This document shows, piece by piece, positions 18,014-27,607 of a DNA stretch of 64,000 nucleotides (positions within the stretch are counted from its first letter, which is position 1; every line of letters begins with the position of its first letter). The notes under the pieces were generated by a model, which saw nothing but the letters and a program-made list of their open reading frames with translations, was not told the origin of the DNA and did no database searches. This DNA comes from Gemmataceae bacterium (GTDB lineage Bacteria > Planctomycetota > Planctomycetia > Gemmatales > Gemmataceae). The DNA is taken from NCBI GenBank assembly GCA_028288765.1, contig JAQGHQ010000020.1:1-64000 (forward strand). Direction: 5' to 3'. The position numbers and the translations under genes are program-made.

Positions 18014-21000
18014 TTATGCCGGGTGAGACCCACCGAGCGCTGCCGTGACGCCTCCGCTTGAGACCGGCCCCTCGGACCCGACCACCCCCGGCCGCGGATA
18101 TGGCCCCGGCCCGACCGCCGCGTCCCCCTCTGGCGAGGCCGGCCGCGGTTCGACGTGCGGGGCGAAGAGGAAGTAGAAGACCGGGACCACGAACAGGGTC
18201 AGGGCGGTCGAGCTGAACAACCCCCAGACGATCACCGTCGCCAGCGGCCGCTGGACGTCCGACCCGAGCCCGGTCGCCAGCGACGCCGGCAACAGCCCGA
18301 GGATCGCCACGACCGCCGTCATCAAAATCGGCCGGAGCCGTTCCTGCGCGCCGCGGACGATCGCCTCCCGGAGATCCAGCCCGGCCTCCCGCAGGGCGGT
18401 CACGCCCCGGACCATCAGCACCCCGTCCATGATCGCGATCCCGAACAGGGCGCAGAACCCGACCCCGGTCGACACGTTCACGTGCATCCCCCGCATCTCC
18501 AGGGCGATCACCCCGCCGACGCACGCGAACGGCACCCCGAGCAGGACCAGGACCGCGGCCCGGAACGACCCGAAGGTGAGCAGGAGCATCCCGAACAGGA
18601 GCCCGACGGTGAGCGGGATCAGGTAGGTGAAGTGCTTCCGGGCCCGGTCCAGGTTCTCGAACATCCCGAGCCACCCGACCTTGTACCCGCGGGGAACCGA
18701 CGGGCCGATTTCGGCATCGAACTTCGCCTGGGCGTCCTTCACGAACCCGCCTTGGTCGCGGCCGACGATGTCGCACCGGACGGTCACCCGCCGCCGGCCG
18801 CTTTCCCGGGCGATTAGGGTCTGGCCGTCCGCGATATCGATCTGCGCGACCGCCGCCAGCGGGACCGGCTGGCCGTCGGCCGTGTACACCGGGAGCCGGC
18901 CGATCGCCGCGACGGACTCCTTCGCCCGCCGGTCCAGCCGGGCGACGATGTCGAACCGCCGGTCCCCCTGGTACAAGATCCCGACCGGCTCCCCGCCGAT
19001 CGCCATGTTCACCAGCTTGGCCACGTCCTCGATCCGGACGTTGTACCGGGCGCACAACTGCCGGTCCGGGCGGATCACCAGCTGGGGCTGCGGCCCCTCC
19101 TGCTCGATACTCACGTCCTGGCTGCCCGGGACCGCCTTCAGCAGGTCGACCGTCCGCCGGGCGAGGCCGAGGAGGACGTCCGAGTCCGGCCCGGAGAACT
19201 CGACCGCCAGGTTCGCGGACGTCCCGTTCGTGTCCTCGGTCACGCTGTCGATGATCGGCTGGGTGAAGTTGAACCGGGTGGTCGGGAACTCCTCCCGGTA
19301 CCGCTTCCCGAGGGCCGCGAGCAGCTCCTGTTTGGTCCGGAACTGGGTCCACAAGTCCCGCCCCCGGGGGCCGATCATCATCTCCACCCGGCTGGGCGGG
19401 AACGGGTCGGTCCCGTCGTCGTTCCGCCCGGCCTGGACGATCGCGAACCTCACGTCCGGGAACTCCAGGGCGATCTCCCGGAGCCGCCGGCCGTACTCGC
19501 TGGTCTGCTCCAGGGAGGTCCCCTCCGGGAAGTTCGCCCGGACCCAGATCACCCCCTCGTCCATGTACGGGAGGAACTCGAACCCGAGCTTCGGGAGCAC
19601 CCGCAGCGCGACCGCCGCCACCCCGCAAACGACCACCGCGACCACCAGCCACCGCACCCCCAGGAGCGCCCGGAGGGCCGCCGCGTAGGCCGGCCGGGCG
19701 AGCCTGAGGACCGGGTTTTCCCACTCGTGGTAGCCGTGCCGAAACAGGAGCGTCGCCAGGACCGGGACCACGAACAGGGCGAACAGGAGAGACCCGCCGA
19801 GGGCGTACACCATCGTCAGGGCCATCGGCCGGAACAGCAGGCCCTCGATACTCGAGAGCGAGAGCAAGGGGAGATACGCGACCCCGACCATCAGGACCGA
19901 GAAGAACACCGGCCGCTCCATCTCCCGGGTGGCGGCCAGGACGACGGCCGGAACATTCAAGCGCGGAACGCGGAACGCGGAACGCGGGACGGAAGAAACA
20001 CCTTCCCCGTTCGGCTGGTTGTCTTCGTTCCGCGTTCCGCGTTCCGCGTTCCGCGCTTCTTCCGTCGCTTCGCCGAGCCGGCGGGCGATGTTCTCGGCCA
20101 CGATCACCGCCCCGTCCACGATGATCCCGAAGTCGATCGCCCCGATCGACAGGAGCCCGATCGGGATGTCGGTCAGGTACATCAGGAGGAGGGCGGCCAA
20201 GAGGGCGAACGGGATGGTCGCGGCGACGAGCAGGGCGGTCGACGGGCGGCCGAGGAACAGGAGCAGGACGAGGACGACCAGCGTCACCCCGAGAAGCACG
20301 CTGTGGGCGACGGTGTGCAGGGTCGCGTCCACCAGGTACTGGCGGTCGTAGAACGAGACGACCCTGACCCCCGGCGGAAGGGCGGGCGACTCGTTCAGCT
20401 CCGCCACCGCCTCCTGGACCCGAGCGAGGACCTGCGACGGGTTCTCCCCCCGGCGGAGCAGGACGATCCCCTCGACCCCTTCCCCCGCCCGGTCCTTACT
20501 GAAGATCCCGTTCGGGGTTTTCGGGTCCGGGCCGATGGCGGCGATGTCCCGCAGGTACACCGGCGTCCCGGCAACCGACTTCACGAAGATCCCTTCGAGT
20601 TGGCGGGCGTTCTCCACCAGCCCGCCGCCCCGGACCACCAGGGACATGCTCCCCCGGCGGACCACGCTCCCCCCGGCCGCCGTGTTGTTCTTCTTGACCG
20701 CGTCCTCGACGTCCGCGAACGTGATCCCGTACCGGTCGAGCTGGGCCGGGTAGAAGGTGACCGCCAGCTGCTTCTGGTACCCCCCGAAGTTGGCGCACTC
20801 GGCCACCCCCGGGACCCGCAACAGGCGGCGGGTGACCACCCAGTCGTTCAGCTCCCGGAGCTCCATCAGGTCGTGCGTCCCGTCCGACGCCAGCTGGTAC
20901 CGGTACACCTCCCCGTAGGCGGTGGCGAGCGGGCCGAGCTGGGGCTGGACGCCGTCCGGGAGGGTGACGTCGTTGAGCTTCTCGGCCACCCGCTGCCGGG

Positions 21001-21316
21001 CCCAGTACGCCTCCGTCCCCTCCTCGAAGATCATCTGGACGACCGACAGGCCGAAGATGGTCCGGGACCGGACGACCTGGACCCGGGGGGTCCCGAGCAT
21101 CGCGTTCTCGATCGGGATGGTGATCTGTCGTTCGACCTCCTCGGGGGCCCGCCCGGGGTAGGTGGTGATGACCTGGACCATCTGGGAGGAGATGTCCGGG
21201 TACGCGTCCACCGGCTGGCGGCGGAACGCGTACACCCCGGCCCCGGCGACGGCCGCAGCGAGGACCAGAACGACCCACCGCTTGCGGAGGGCGAGCTCGA
21301 TCAGCGTGGCGATCAC
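18014..21316 (-). CDS. Heavy-metal efflux RND transporter (CzcA/CusA-like)
   Basis: The GTG at 21316 overlaps the stop of the adaptor gene (GTGA), setting the start and giving 1,100 residues. The inner-membrane proton-driven pump is shown by the N-terminal helix, two large periplasmic loops, twelve membrane helices and the HME signature AIDFGIIVDGAVIVAEN, whose acidic residues carry protons. Typical CzcA proteins are about 1,050 residues. The excess is a 35-40 residue insertion at about 417-454 in the cytosolic segment before 'AVVLAATREMERPVFF', encoded by an in-frame palindromic repeat. The C-terminal 45 residues are Pro/Gly-rich. The adaptor lies upstream; no outer-membrane channel gene is adjacent. 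Confidence 0.9.
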   Translation of the reverse strand: MIATLIELALRKRWVVLVLAAAVAGAGVYAFRRQPVDAYPDISSQMVQVITTYPGRAPEEVERQITIPIENAMLGTPRVQVVRSRTIFGLSVVQMIFEEGTEAYWARQRVAEKLNDVTLPDGVQPQLGPLATAYGEVYRYQLASDGTHDLMELRELNDWVVTRRLLRVPGVAECANFGGYQKQLAVTFYPAQLDRYGITFADVEDAVKKNNTAAGGSVVRRGSMSLVVRGGGLVENARQLEGIFVKSVAGTPVYLRDIAAIGPDPKTPNGIFSKDRAGEGVEGIVLLRRGENPSQVLARVQEAVAELNESPALPPGVRVVSFYDRQYLVDATLHTVAHSVLLGVTLVVLVLLLFLGRPSTALLVAATIPFALLAALLLMYLTDIPIGLLSIGAIDFGIIVDGAVIVAENIARRLGEATEEARNAERGTRNEDNQPNGEGVSSVPRSAFRVPRLNVPAVVLAATREMERPVFFSVLMVGVAYLPLLSLSSIEGLLFRPMALTMVYALGGSLLFALFVVPVLATLLFRHGYHEWENPVLRLARPAYAAALRALLGVRWLVVAVVVCGVAAVALRVLPKLGFEFLPYMDEGVIWVRANFPEGTSLEQTSEYGRRLREIALEFPDVRFAIVQAGRNDDGTDPFPPSRVEMMIGPRGRDLWTQFRTKQELLAALGKRYREEFPTTRFNFTQPIIDSVTEDTNGTSANLAVEFSGPDSDVLLGLARRTVDLLKAVPGSQDVSIEQEGPQPQLVIRPDRQLCARYNVRIEDVAKLVNMAIGGEPVGILYQGDRRFDIVARLDRRAKESVAAIGRLPVYTADGQPVPLAAVAQIDIADGQTLIARESGRRRVTVRCDIVGRDQGGFVKDAQAKFDAEIGPSVPRGYKVGWLGMFENLDRARKHFTYLIPLTVGLLFGMLLLTFGSFRAAVLVLLGVPFACVGGVIALEMRGMHVNVSTGVGFCALFGIAIMDGVLMVRGVTALREAGLDLREAIVRGAQERLRPILMTAVVAILGLLPASLATGLGSDVQRPLATVIVWGLFSSTALTLFVVPVFYFLFAPHVEPRPASPEGDAAVGPGPYPRPGVVGSEGPVSSGGVTAALGGSHPA
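19961..20056. repeat. Heptad palindromic repeat inserted inside czcA coding sequence
   Basis: Perfect 26-base inverted arms at 19961-19986 and 20031-20056 consist of tandem GGAACGC units (seven bases) and their complement. The repeat is read in frame, giving peptides like NAERGTRN and RSAFRVPR. Related GGAATGC heptads occur in the tRNA array at 51124-51208. Confidence 0.85.
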
Positions 21317-22590
21317 GGGCCCACCCCCGCCGAACCGGGAGGCGCGGGCCCGCCGGCGGCCGCGACGATGAACGGCTTGAGCAGCACCGCCCCTTGCCCC
21401 AGCACCCGGTCCCCGGGCCGGACCCCGGCCAGGACCTCGATCTCGGCCCCGCGGACCTCCCCGACCCGGACCTCGGTCACCCGCCACGTGTCCGGGGCGT
21501 CCGCCCCGACCAGCACGTAGTCGGCCCGGCCGACGTGGACCACCCCCTCGGCCGGGACGAGCAGGGCGTCCCGGGCGTCGGTCCCGAGCCCGATCTCCGC
21601 GAACATGCCCGGCCGGAGCTGGTCTTTCAGGTCGTCGACCGTGAACAGTACCCGGAGCGACCGTCGTTCCTTCGAGACGACCGGGGCGATGCTCTGGACC
21701 CGGCCGGCGAACACCTGGTCCGGGATGCCGAAGAACCGGGCCTGGCACCCCTGCCCGACCTTCACCCGGCCGAGGTAGGTCTCGGGGACGTCGGCCATGA
21801 CGATGTCCACGTCCGAGGTGACCGAGGCGAGCATGGCCGGGTCGAGCCCGGCCTGCTGGAGGAGGCGGGCGGCGGCGGCCTCGTTCCGCTGGGCCACCCG
21901 GACGGCGCTTTCGGCCTCGTACACATCCTTGCGGCCCTGGATCTGGACCTGGATCAGGTTCGCCCGCTCGGTAGACAGGGTCGCCTTCGGGTCGGTCCCG
22001 GCCTCGACCGTCTTGACCAGCCGGTCGACCACCTCCTGCTGGGCCTTCAGCTTGGCTGCGGCCAGCTCCCGGACGGCCGCCAGCTGGGTCCGGGTAAAGG
22101 CGATGTCGGCGATCGCCTTCTGCCAGTCGGTGTAGGCGGTCAGAACTTCCGGGGTGTTGAACTGCCAGTAGTCGCCCCCGACCCCGCCCGCGGCGGCCCC
22201 GGCGACCGCCATGTGTCCGGGGGTGCTCCCGTGCTCCCGGCCGCCACCCGGGCGGAGGCTGGCGGCCACCGTCCCGGTGACGATCAAGACGGGGCTGGAG
22301 AGCCGGGTCGGGTGGACGGCGACGATCTGGATCCTCCGGCCCAGCGGGGTGGCGGGGTCGATCCGGACCAGCCCCGGGCCGACGGCCTGGACGGCCGCCG
22401 CGGCGGCCGATTCCCGGTCGTCGGCGGCCACGTCGGGCCGGGTGACCGGGACGACCAGGAGATACGCCAGGGCCGCGACGGTCGCGGCGAGGGCGGCCAC
22501 GAATTGCCCCGCGTCCCAGACCCGCGCCCACACGGACTGGCGGGCGGGGTCGGGCGGCGGGGCCGGGTGGGTGTTGCTCGATGGCGTCAT
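21313..22590 (-). CDS. RND periplasmic adaptor (HlyD/CzcB-like)
   Basis: About 425 residues from the ATG at 22590; a start at 22620 is possible. It has one N-terminal membrane helix (about 25-48), a barrel-sandwich/lipoyl-like segment, an alpha-helical hairpin rich in Ala/Lys/Glu (about 150-260) and beta-barrel segments including 'GMFAEIGLGTDARDALLVPA', the usual membrane-fusion-protein layout. A Gly/His-rich insert (about 115-145, with GGGREHGS) sits where the hairpin begins. It links the RND pump to an outer-membrane channel. Coupled to czcA by a 4-base overlap. Confidence 0.85.
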   Translation of the reverse strand: MTPSSNTHPAPPPDPARQSVWARVWDAGQFVAALAATVAALAYLLVVPVTRPDVAADDRESAAAAAVQAVGPGLVRIDPATPLGRRIQIVAVHPTRLSSPVLIVTGTVAASLRPGGGREHGSTPGHMAVAGAAAGGVGGDYWQFNTPEVLTAYTDWQKAIADIAFTRTQLAAVRELAAAKLKAQQEVVDRLVKTVEAGTDPKATLSTERANLIQVQIQGRKDVYEAESAVRVAQRNEAAAARLLQQAGLDPAMLASVTSDVDIVMADVPETYLGRVKVGQGCQARFFGIPDQVFAGRVQSIAPVVSKERRSLRVLFTVDDLKDQLRPGMFAEIGLGTDARDALLVPAEGVVHVGRADYVLVGADAPDTWRVTEVRVGEVRGAEIEVLAGVRPGDRVLGQGAVLLKPFIVAAAGGPAPPGSAGVGP

Positions 22591-22963
22591 GGCAACGGGA
22601 GTGATCGATCGTGGGAGCACGGCCGTTCCGGCTGCTCTTTAGTGAACATATGAACGGAGGCAGGCGGGGCCCCGCTCCAGTCCCGAAAGGCGCGGATCGC
22701 GTGCCGGGTTTTCGAGGGCGAGGACGGACACCGAACACGCCCGACAGGACCCGGGCACGCGGCGCGTCCAGCAAGATTATGCCACGACGCTGTCCAACAG
22801 GCCGATACCGTTCCGGGAACGCGATCGGAACAGGACGCCGACCGGCGGGGGCGTGATTGCCGACCGGTGCCAACGCCCCGACCGGGTCGCGCGGGCATAG
22901 TTTCCCCGGACACCCCGGTTTCCGTCCGGACGGACGTGACCTCTTTCGACCCAGAGTTCGCTC
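22591..22963. other. Divergent promoter region
   Basis: About 370 bases between the leftward efflux operon and the rightward phospholipase-like gene. I see no additional gene, clear operator or metal-responsive palindrome. Confidence 0.4.
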
Positions 22964-23347
22964 ATGTCGTCGGCCCGGTCCGCGGTTCTTGTCGCATTGA
23001 TTGTTTGTTCCTGCGCGACGACGGCTTCCGCCGGAAACGACACGAGACGAGCCGGCACCGCCCGGACGGGGTGCCCGGCGTGGCGGCCGTGCGGCCCCGG
23101 AGAGACTTGGGGCGGGAACCGGTTCATCCCGCAGGGCGGGTACGGGGTGGACTTCCGCCCGGCGTGCCAGCGGCACGACGACTGCTACGACACCCCCGGC
23201 GCCCGCCGGAAGGACTGCGACCGGCAGCTGCTCAAGGACATGAACAGGATCTGCGAATCTTCCAGCAACCCGCGGGGGTGTAACCGCCGGGCGCGGATGT
23301 TCTACATCTCGGTGCGGCTGTTCGACGGTTCCTCGATGGAGAAGTGA
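22964..23347 (+). CDS. Secreted phospholipase A2-like protein
   Basis: 127 residues with a signal peptide (about 1-23, ending Ala-Ser-Ala before Gly). The active-site helix reads CQRHDDCY (68-75): the Cys-x-x-His-Asp-x-Cys-Tyr pattern of secreted PLA2, where His71 activates water and Asp72 helps hold calcium. The upstream 'PQGGYGVDFRPA' fits the entrance to that helix, though a canonical Gly-rich calcium loop is not obvious. Ten cysteines in the mature part suggest several disulfides, supporting an extracytoplasmic location. Expected reaction is hydrolysis of the sn-2 acyl ester. Neighbours give no clue to role. Confidence 0.7.
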   Translation: MSSARSAVLVALIVCSCATTASAGNDTRRAGTARTGCPAWRPCGPGETWGGNRFIPQGGYGVDFRPACQRHDDCYDTPGARRKDCDRQLLKDMNRICESSSNPRGCNRRARMFYISVRLFDGSSMEK

Positions 23348-23386
23348 GGGCTCTGCCCCGAGGAGCGGTGGTTCGTTGAAAGTGGC

Positions 23387-23403
23387 CCGCCGCTCCGCGG
23401 CGG
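23387..23403. terminator. GC hairpin between convergent genes
   Basis: Identical 17-base CCGCCGC-TCC-GCGGCGG hairpin to that at 17910-17926, again placed between two converging genes (PLA2-like and penta-haem). Confidence 0.5.
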
Positions 23404-23421
23404 TCCTGGCATGGCGCACTC

Positions 23422-26400
23422 TCACTTCGCGGGGATCTCGTTCAGGGTGTACGCCCCTGTTGGGTGGACCAACGTCTCTCCCGCCGCCGACCGGACGCCG
23501 GCCGCGGTGATCAGATAGACCCGGTCTGTCACCAGCGGGGCGGTCGTTAGCTCCGCGCTGAGGCCGTCGGCCGCGACACGGACCCGCTCCACCTTCACGG
23601 CGGTGCGGTCAAGCTCCGGCGAGCCGTAGGCGCCGGTATATTCGTAGCGGTATTGCTCCAGCCGGTACGAGGCGGGGTTGCCGGCGGTCGCCGCGTCCAC
23701 CGGGGCTGTGAACACGACCCGGAACCCGCCCGGCCGGGCGTGGATCGACTGCATCTCGAACGGCATCTTGCCAGTGAAGTCGATGCCGAACAGCGCCCCG
23801 CGGTCGGGCTGGGCCATCCACCCCGGCTCGGTGATCCCGCCGACGTACAGCCGGCCCCGCGGGTCGAACGCCAGACTCACCGGCCCGAGCAAGCCCTTCC
23901 CCCAGAACGGGAAACACGCCCCCTGGTACACCCCGTTCACCTGTTCGACGTTCGCGCGGACGATCGCCCCGCCGAACATCAGCTCGGCCATGAAGAACTG
24001 CCCGGCGAACGGCCCGAACTTGCCGCCCGTGTTGTCGTAGGCGACCCCGTTGATCGACCGCGCCCAGCCGTAGGGCACCCAGACCGTCGGCTTGCCGGCC
24101 GGCTTCGTCGTGTGCTGTTTCTGGGCCCGGTTCGGCCACCCGTAGAACCGCCCCTCGTCCACGTGGCAGAGCTTGTTCGTCGCCACCCAGTCGCCCTGGT
24201 TGTCGGTGAAGAACACCTCTCCGCCCGGCCCGGCGCACCATCCGAGCGGGTTGCGGAGGCCGAACGCGACCTCCTCCGGCGGCTTCCCGGGGCTGAGCCG
24301 GAGCACCCCGCCGGACCCGGGCATCGTGGTGTTGGCATACGGGGCATAACTGAGGACGAACCGGCCCAGCTTGTCGTGTACCAGACCGTAGGCCATGTCG
24401 TAGGTGTCGGCCACTCCGTGCGGCAGGGCGAGGACGCGGTCGAACCGGTCGGCCGGACTCGTGCGGCTCGAATCCGCGATCTTCGTCAGGTTCCGGCGGT
24501 GGAGGACGTACAGGCCGTCGTCCTCGGCCAGCATCGACAGGGCGTCCTGGTACAGCCCGCGGCCGTAGTTCTCGAACCGGGCGTCGCGGCCATCGCCGGT
24601 CGGGTCGCGGAGGGCGAACAGCTCCCCGGTCTTGAGCGACGCGACGAACACCTGCCCGTCGCGCGGGCGGACGGCCACCGCCGCGGGCATGATGCGGTCC
24701 TCGCCGGAGATCGTCTTCGGCCGCGGGTAGGCGATGGCCCGGTAGCCGGGGCGGACGAGCGACCCCTCCGCGGCGTCCGCGAACGTGATCGCCTTCCCGT
24801 CCCACGCCGGGGCCGGTCGGGCCGGCGGGAGGTCGTACCGCACCATGACGGCGGCCGTTCGTTCCGCGTTTGGGGTGATCTTGGCCGTGTGGACCTGGTC
24901 CGTCGAGTTGAACTGGGCATCGCCAACCGACGCAACGACGGTCGTCTTGCCCGACGCGAGCACCCGGCTTCCCAGTTCAACCGCAATCCCCTTCGGAAGC
25001 CCGGTCAGATGGACTTCTCGCGTCAACCGACGACCCGCCCTGTCAGTCACGAGACGGAGCGTGTCCTGGACGCCCACGGTTTCGCCGCCGAAGCGCAGCT
25101 GCCAGCGGACGCGGGCCCCGTCCGGGAGCCGGTCGTAGCCGAGCAACGTCCGTTCGGTGGGAGCCTCGGGCGCGCCGCGGCCGAGCAGCTGGAGGGTGGG
25201 TGGCGCGGTGAGGTCGGTCGCCTTACCGGTGGCAAGGAACTGGCGCACCCGTCCTTGCACGTTCCGGAGGACCTGACCGCCGGTGAAGAGGGTGTGCGGC
25301 CCGCCCGCCGCGAGATCGTAGACCACGAGGTCGTGGTCCGCTGAGAGCAGGCAGATGCTTTCGACCACGCGGCCGTCCGGGAGCCGGATCGGGATCTGCG
25401 CCACGAGCGCCGGCTCATCTTTTGCCGGGGCCGGGATCGGCAGCGGGGGCGGCGGGGCCGGGCTGGGCGCGTCCTTTCCCCGGGCGAGATAGGCCCAGAG
25501 CGCATCCTTCTGCTTCGCCGGGTCGCCGTCCAGGATCGCGCCGATGCTCGCCGGCTTGCCGTGCTCGAAGATCGACGGCATCGGGGTGCCGGGATAGAAC
25601 CGCATCGGCGATTCGAGGTAGCGGTCGAACCAGTCCCGGCGGAGCCGGCCCGCGGTCCGCGTCAGGTCCGGGCCGGTCGCGCCGGGGTCCGGCGACGCGA
25701 GCAGCTTGCCGTTCCAGACGTGGCACGATGCGCACCCGTACCCCTGGAAGCCGACCAGCTGGGGACCGTGGACCGTCGCGAGCGTCGGGTCGGTGGGGCC
25801 CGGGACGGGGACATCGGGTTCCGCGGGGAGCTCGCCGTCGGCCTCGGCCAGCGCGCGGACGAGGACTTCGGCGTCCGGACCGAAGGCCGGCATCCGGTAG
25901 CTGTACCGCGCCCAGCGGACGCCCGTGACGCCCTCGCGGACGGCGGTCCCGAGGTAATCGCGACGGAATTTCTGGTGCGGGTTCGTCAGCTTGGGGGTCC
26001 GCAGGAACGGGACTTCCTCCAGCTGCGAACCCCCGAACGTGCTGCCGACCTCCTCGATCGGCGGCTGGCGGTCGTGATCCCGCTGGTGGCAGCGGACGCA
26101 CCCGGCCCGGGCGAGTTGATGCTGTCGGGCGGCGAACGGCGACGGATGCTTCTCCGCGGCGGCGCCCGAAAGGTAGGCACCAATCGTCTTGCGGGTTTCG
26201 GCAGGGAATGAGTAACGCGGTCCGGTCTTTCCGCCGAGACATCCCCGGTCGTCCGCCGCCCGCACGGGGATGTCTCGCGGCCGGGACTCGCCGAGCCCGG
26301 TGTGGCAGGCGGTACATCCCTTCTCATTGAGTAACCCCGCGGCGGCGGCGACTTGGTCGCGCGCCCCGAGCCGGCGGAGTGCGTCCTGGAGCTCGGCGGC

Positions 26401-27531
26401 GGTGGGGGGCTCGGCGGCCGGTGGGTCTACCGACGGCTTCGACCACAGGAGGAGGTACGCGGCGATGTCGCGGGCTTCGGCGGGCGTCACCGGCAGGCGG
26501 GGCATCCGCCTGTCGGGGTAACGGCCGTGGGGGTCGGTCAGGAATGCGGCGAGGTCGCCGGCCGGCAGCCGGTCGCCGAGGCCGGTGAGCGGGACACGGC
26601 CGAGATCCTTCTGGCCCGCGCGGTCGAGGTCCGGGACGAAGTGACAGGCCGCGCAGCCCAGGCTCAGGAAGCTGGTCCGGCCCTTCCGGTGGTCGCCCGG
26701 GGCGGCGTCTTCGGCCCGCTTGGCGCTTCCGATCAGGTGTTCGGCGACGATCCAGCGGTCCACGAACCCGGCCCGGTCCGGGGCGAACAGGGCCGGCATG
26801 TGGGCGTCGGGTCGGACCTTCGCGGGGTCGGCCAACCAGGTCAACAGCCACCCCTTGCCCAGCCGCCGACCGGCGTCGGCGAGCGACGGGCCGGGCGGGG
26901 GGTCCGTCACGCCCGGAAACGCTCCCTGGTGGCAGCGGGCACAGCCGAACCGGCCGACGGCGGCCCGCCCCTCGGCGGCGAGGTCGGCGCGCTCCAGTGC
27001 GGGGGAGCGGTCCGCGGTGAGATGGCCGAGTCGCCAGGCGGGAAGCGGTTCCGGCGCGAACGACGGGCCTTCCCACCAGAGCTGGAGCCGGGCGGGCACG
27101 TCAGCGATCGACCGGTACCGGACCGTCAGGCGGTAAGAGCCCGGCTCCCTCTTCAGCGCGGCCTTGGCGGTGACCCGGCTCGTGTCCGTGGGGCCGCAGC
27201 CGTCCAGGACCGTCACTCCGTCGACGATCACCGATACTTCCCCACCCGCGAGCGCCGAGAACGAGACCGGCCCGGGTTCCTTGAGCGTGATCACCCCGGA
27301 CCAGACGACCTCGAACGGGCCAGGGGGAATCGACGGGTGCGGGCTGGACCGGCCGAGGTAGAAGGACGGTTTCGGTTCGACGCGGGTGAGGGTCGCCGGT
27401 TGATCGGTGAGAGTGCGGTACTCGGCGACGAGCCCGGGCCGGAGCTCTCCCGGTTCGAGGTCGAGTCGGCCCGGGGGGTTGTCGGCCGGGGCCGCCGGGA
27501 GCAGGCAGAGGACGAGTGACGCGCTGGTCAT
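23422..27531 (-). CDS. PA14, penta-haem cytochrome c and beta-propeller protein
   Basis: The ATG at 27531, preceded by AAAGAGAT, gives 1,369 residues; longer in-frame extensions would read through a repeat. After a short signal peptide come a PA14-like module (about 25-155), five haem-c motifs CxxCH starting at 197, 293, 406, 478 and 600, and a C-terminal propeller/glucose-sorbosone-dehydrogenase-like region (about 880-1,270, e.g. FGLRNPLGWCAGPGGEVFF). The final 90 residues are an immunoglobulin-like domain. This is the planctomycete periplasmic multidomain cytochrome type, proposed to oxidise sugars or glycans with electrons passed through the haems. It stands alone. Substrate unknown. Confidence 0.85.
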   Translation of the reverse strand: MTSASLVLCLLPAAPADNPPGRLDLEPGELRPGLVAEYRTLTDQPATLTRVEPKPSFYLGRSSPHPSIPPGPFEVVWSGVITLKEPGPVSFSALAGGEVSVIVDGVTVLDGCGPTDTSRVTAKAALKREPGSYRLTVRYRSIADVPARLQLWWEGPSFAPEPLPAWRLGHLTADRSPALERADLAAEGRAAVGRFGCARCHQGAFPGVTDPPPGPSLADAGRRLGKGWLLTWLADPAKVRPDAHMPALFAPDRAGFVDRWIVAEHLIGSAKRAEDAAPGDHRKGRTSFLSLGCAACHFVPDLDRAGQKDLGRVPLTGLGDRLPAGDLAAFLTDPHGRYPDRRMPRLPVTPAEARDIAAYLLLWSKPSVDPPAAEPPTAAELQDALRRLGARDQVAAAAGLLNEKGCTACHTGLGESRPRDIPVRAADDRGCLGGKTGPRYSFPAETRKTIGAYLSGAAAEKHPSPFAARQHQLARAGCVRCHQRDHDRQPPIEEVGSTFGGSQLEEVPFLRTPKLTNPHQKFRRDYLGTAVREGVTGVRWARYSYRMPAFGPDAEVLVRALAEADGELPAEPDVPVPGPTDPTLATVHGPQLVGFQGYGCASCHVWNGKLLASPDPGATGPDLTRTAGRLRRDWFDRYLESPMRFYPGTPMPSIFEHGKPASIGAILDGDPAKQKDALWAYLARGKDAPSPAPPPPLPIPAPAKDEPALVAQIPIRLPDGRVVESICLLSADHDLVVYDLAAGGPHTLFTGGQVLRNVQGRVRQFLATGKATDLTAPPTLQLLGRGAPEAPTERTLLGYDRLPDGARVRWQLRFGGETVGVQDTLRLVTDRAGRRLTREVHLTGLPKGIAVELGSRVLASGKTTVVASVGDAQFNSTDQVHTAKITPNAERTAAVMVRYDLPPARPAPAWDGKAITFADAAEGSLVRPGYRAIAYPRPKTISGEDRIMPAAVAVRPRDGQVFVASLKTGELFALRDPTGDGRDARFENYGRGLYQDALSMLAEDDGLYVLHRRNLTKIADSSRTSPADRFDRVLALPHGVADTYDMAYGLVHDKLGRFVLSYAPYANTTMPGSGGVLRLSPGKPPEEVAFGLRNPLGWCAGPGGEVFFTDNQGDWVATNKLCHVDEGRFYGWPNRAQKQHTTKPAGKPTVWVPYGWARSINGVAYDNTGGKFGPFAGQFFMAELMFGGAIVRANVEQVNGVYQGACFPFWGKGLLGPVSLAFDPRGRLYVGGITEPGWMAQPDRGALFGIDFTGKMPFEMQSIHARPGGFRVVFTAPVDAATAGNPASYRLEQYRYEYTGAYGSPELDRTAVKVERVRVAADGLSAELTTAPLVTDRVYLITAAGVRSAAGETLVHPTGAYTLNEIPAK

Positions 27532-27607
27532 GCCGTGATCTCTTTCCGCCGACCGATTTGAAACGGGTATAACTGGTCGGGCTCGCGGCCGGGGATGTTC
27601 TTCTGTT

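Noticed and set aside
18014-22590. Drug (HAE-1) rather than metal RND pump
   Set aside because: The fourth helix reads AIDFGIIVDGAVIVAEN, the heavy-metal efflux signature, not the HAE-1 pattern; the exact metal cannot be told from sequence.
21317-23425. A 700-codon N-terminal extension of CzcA
   Set aside because: It lies antisense or out of frame over the adaptor gene and the PLA2-like gene; GTG 21316 in a 4-base overlap with the adaptor stop is the natural start.
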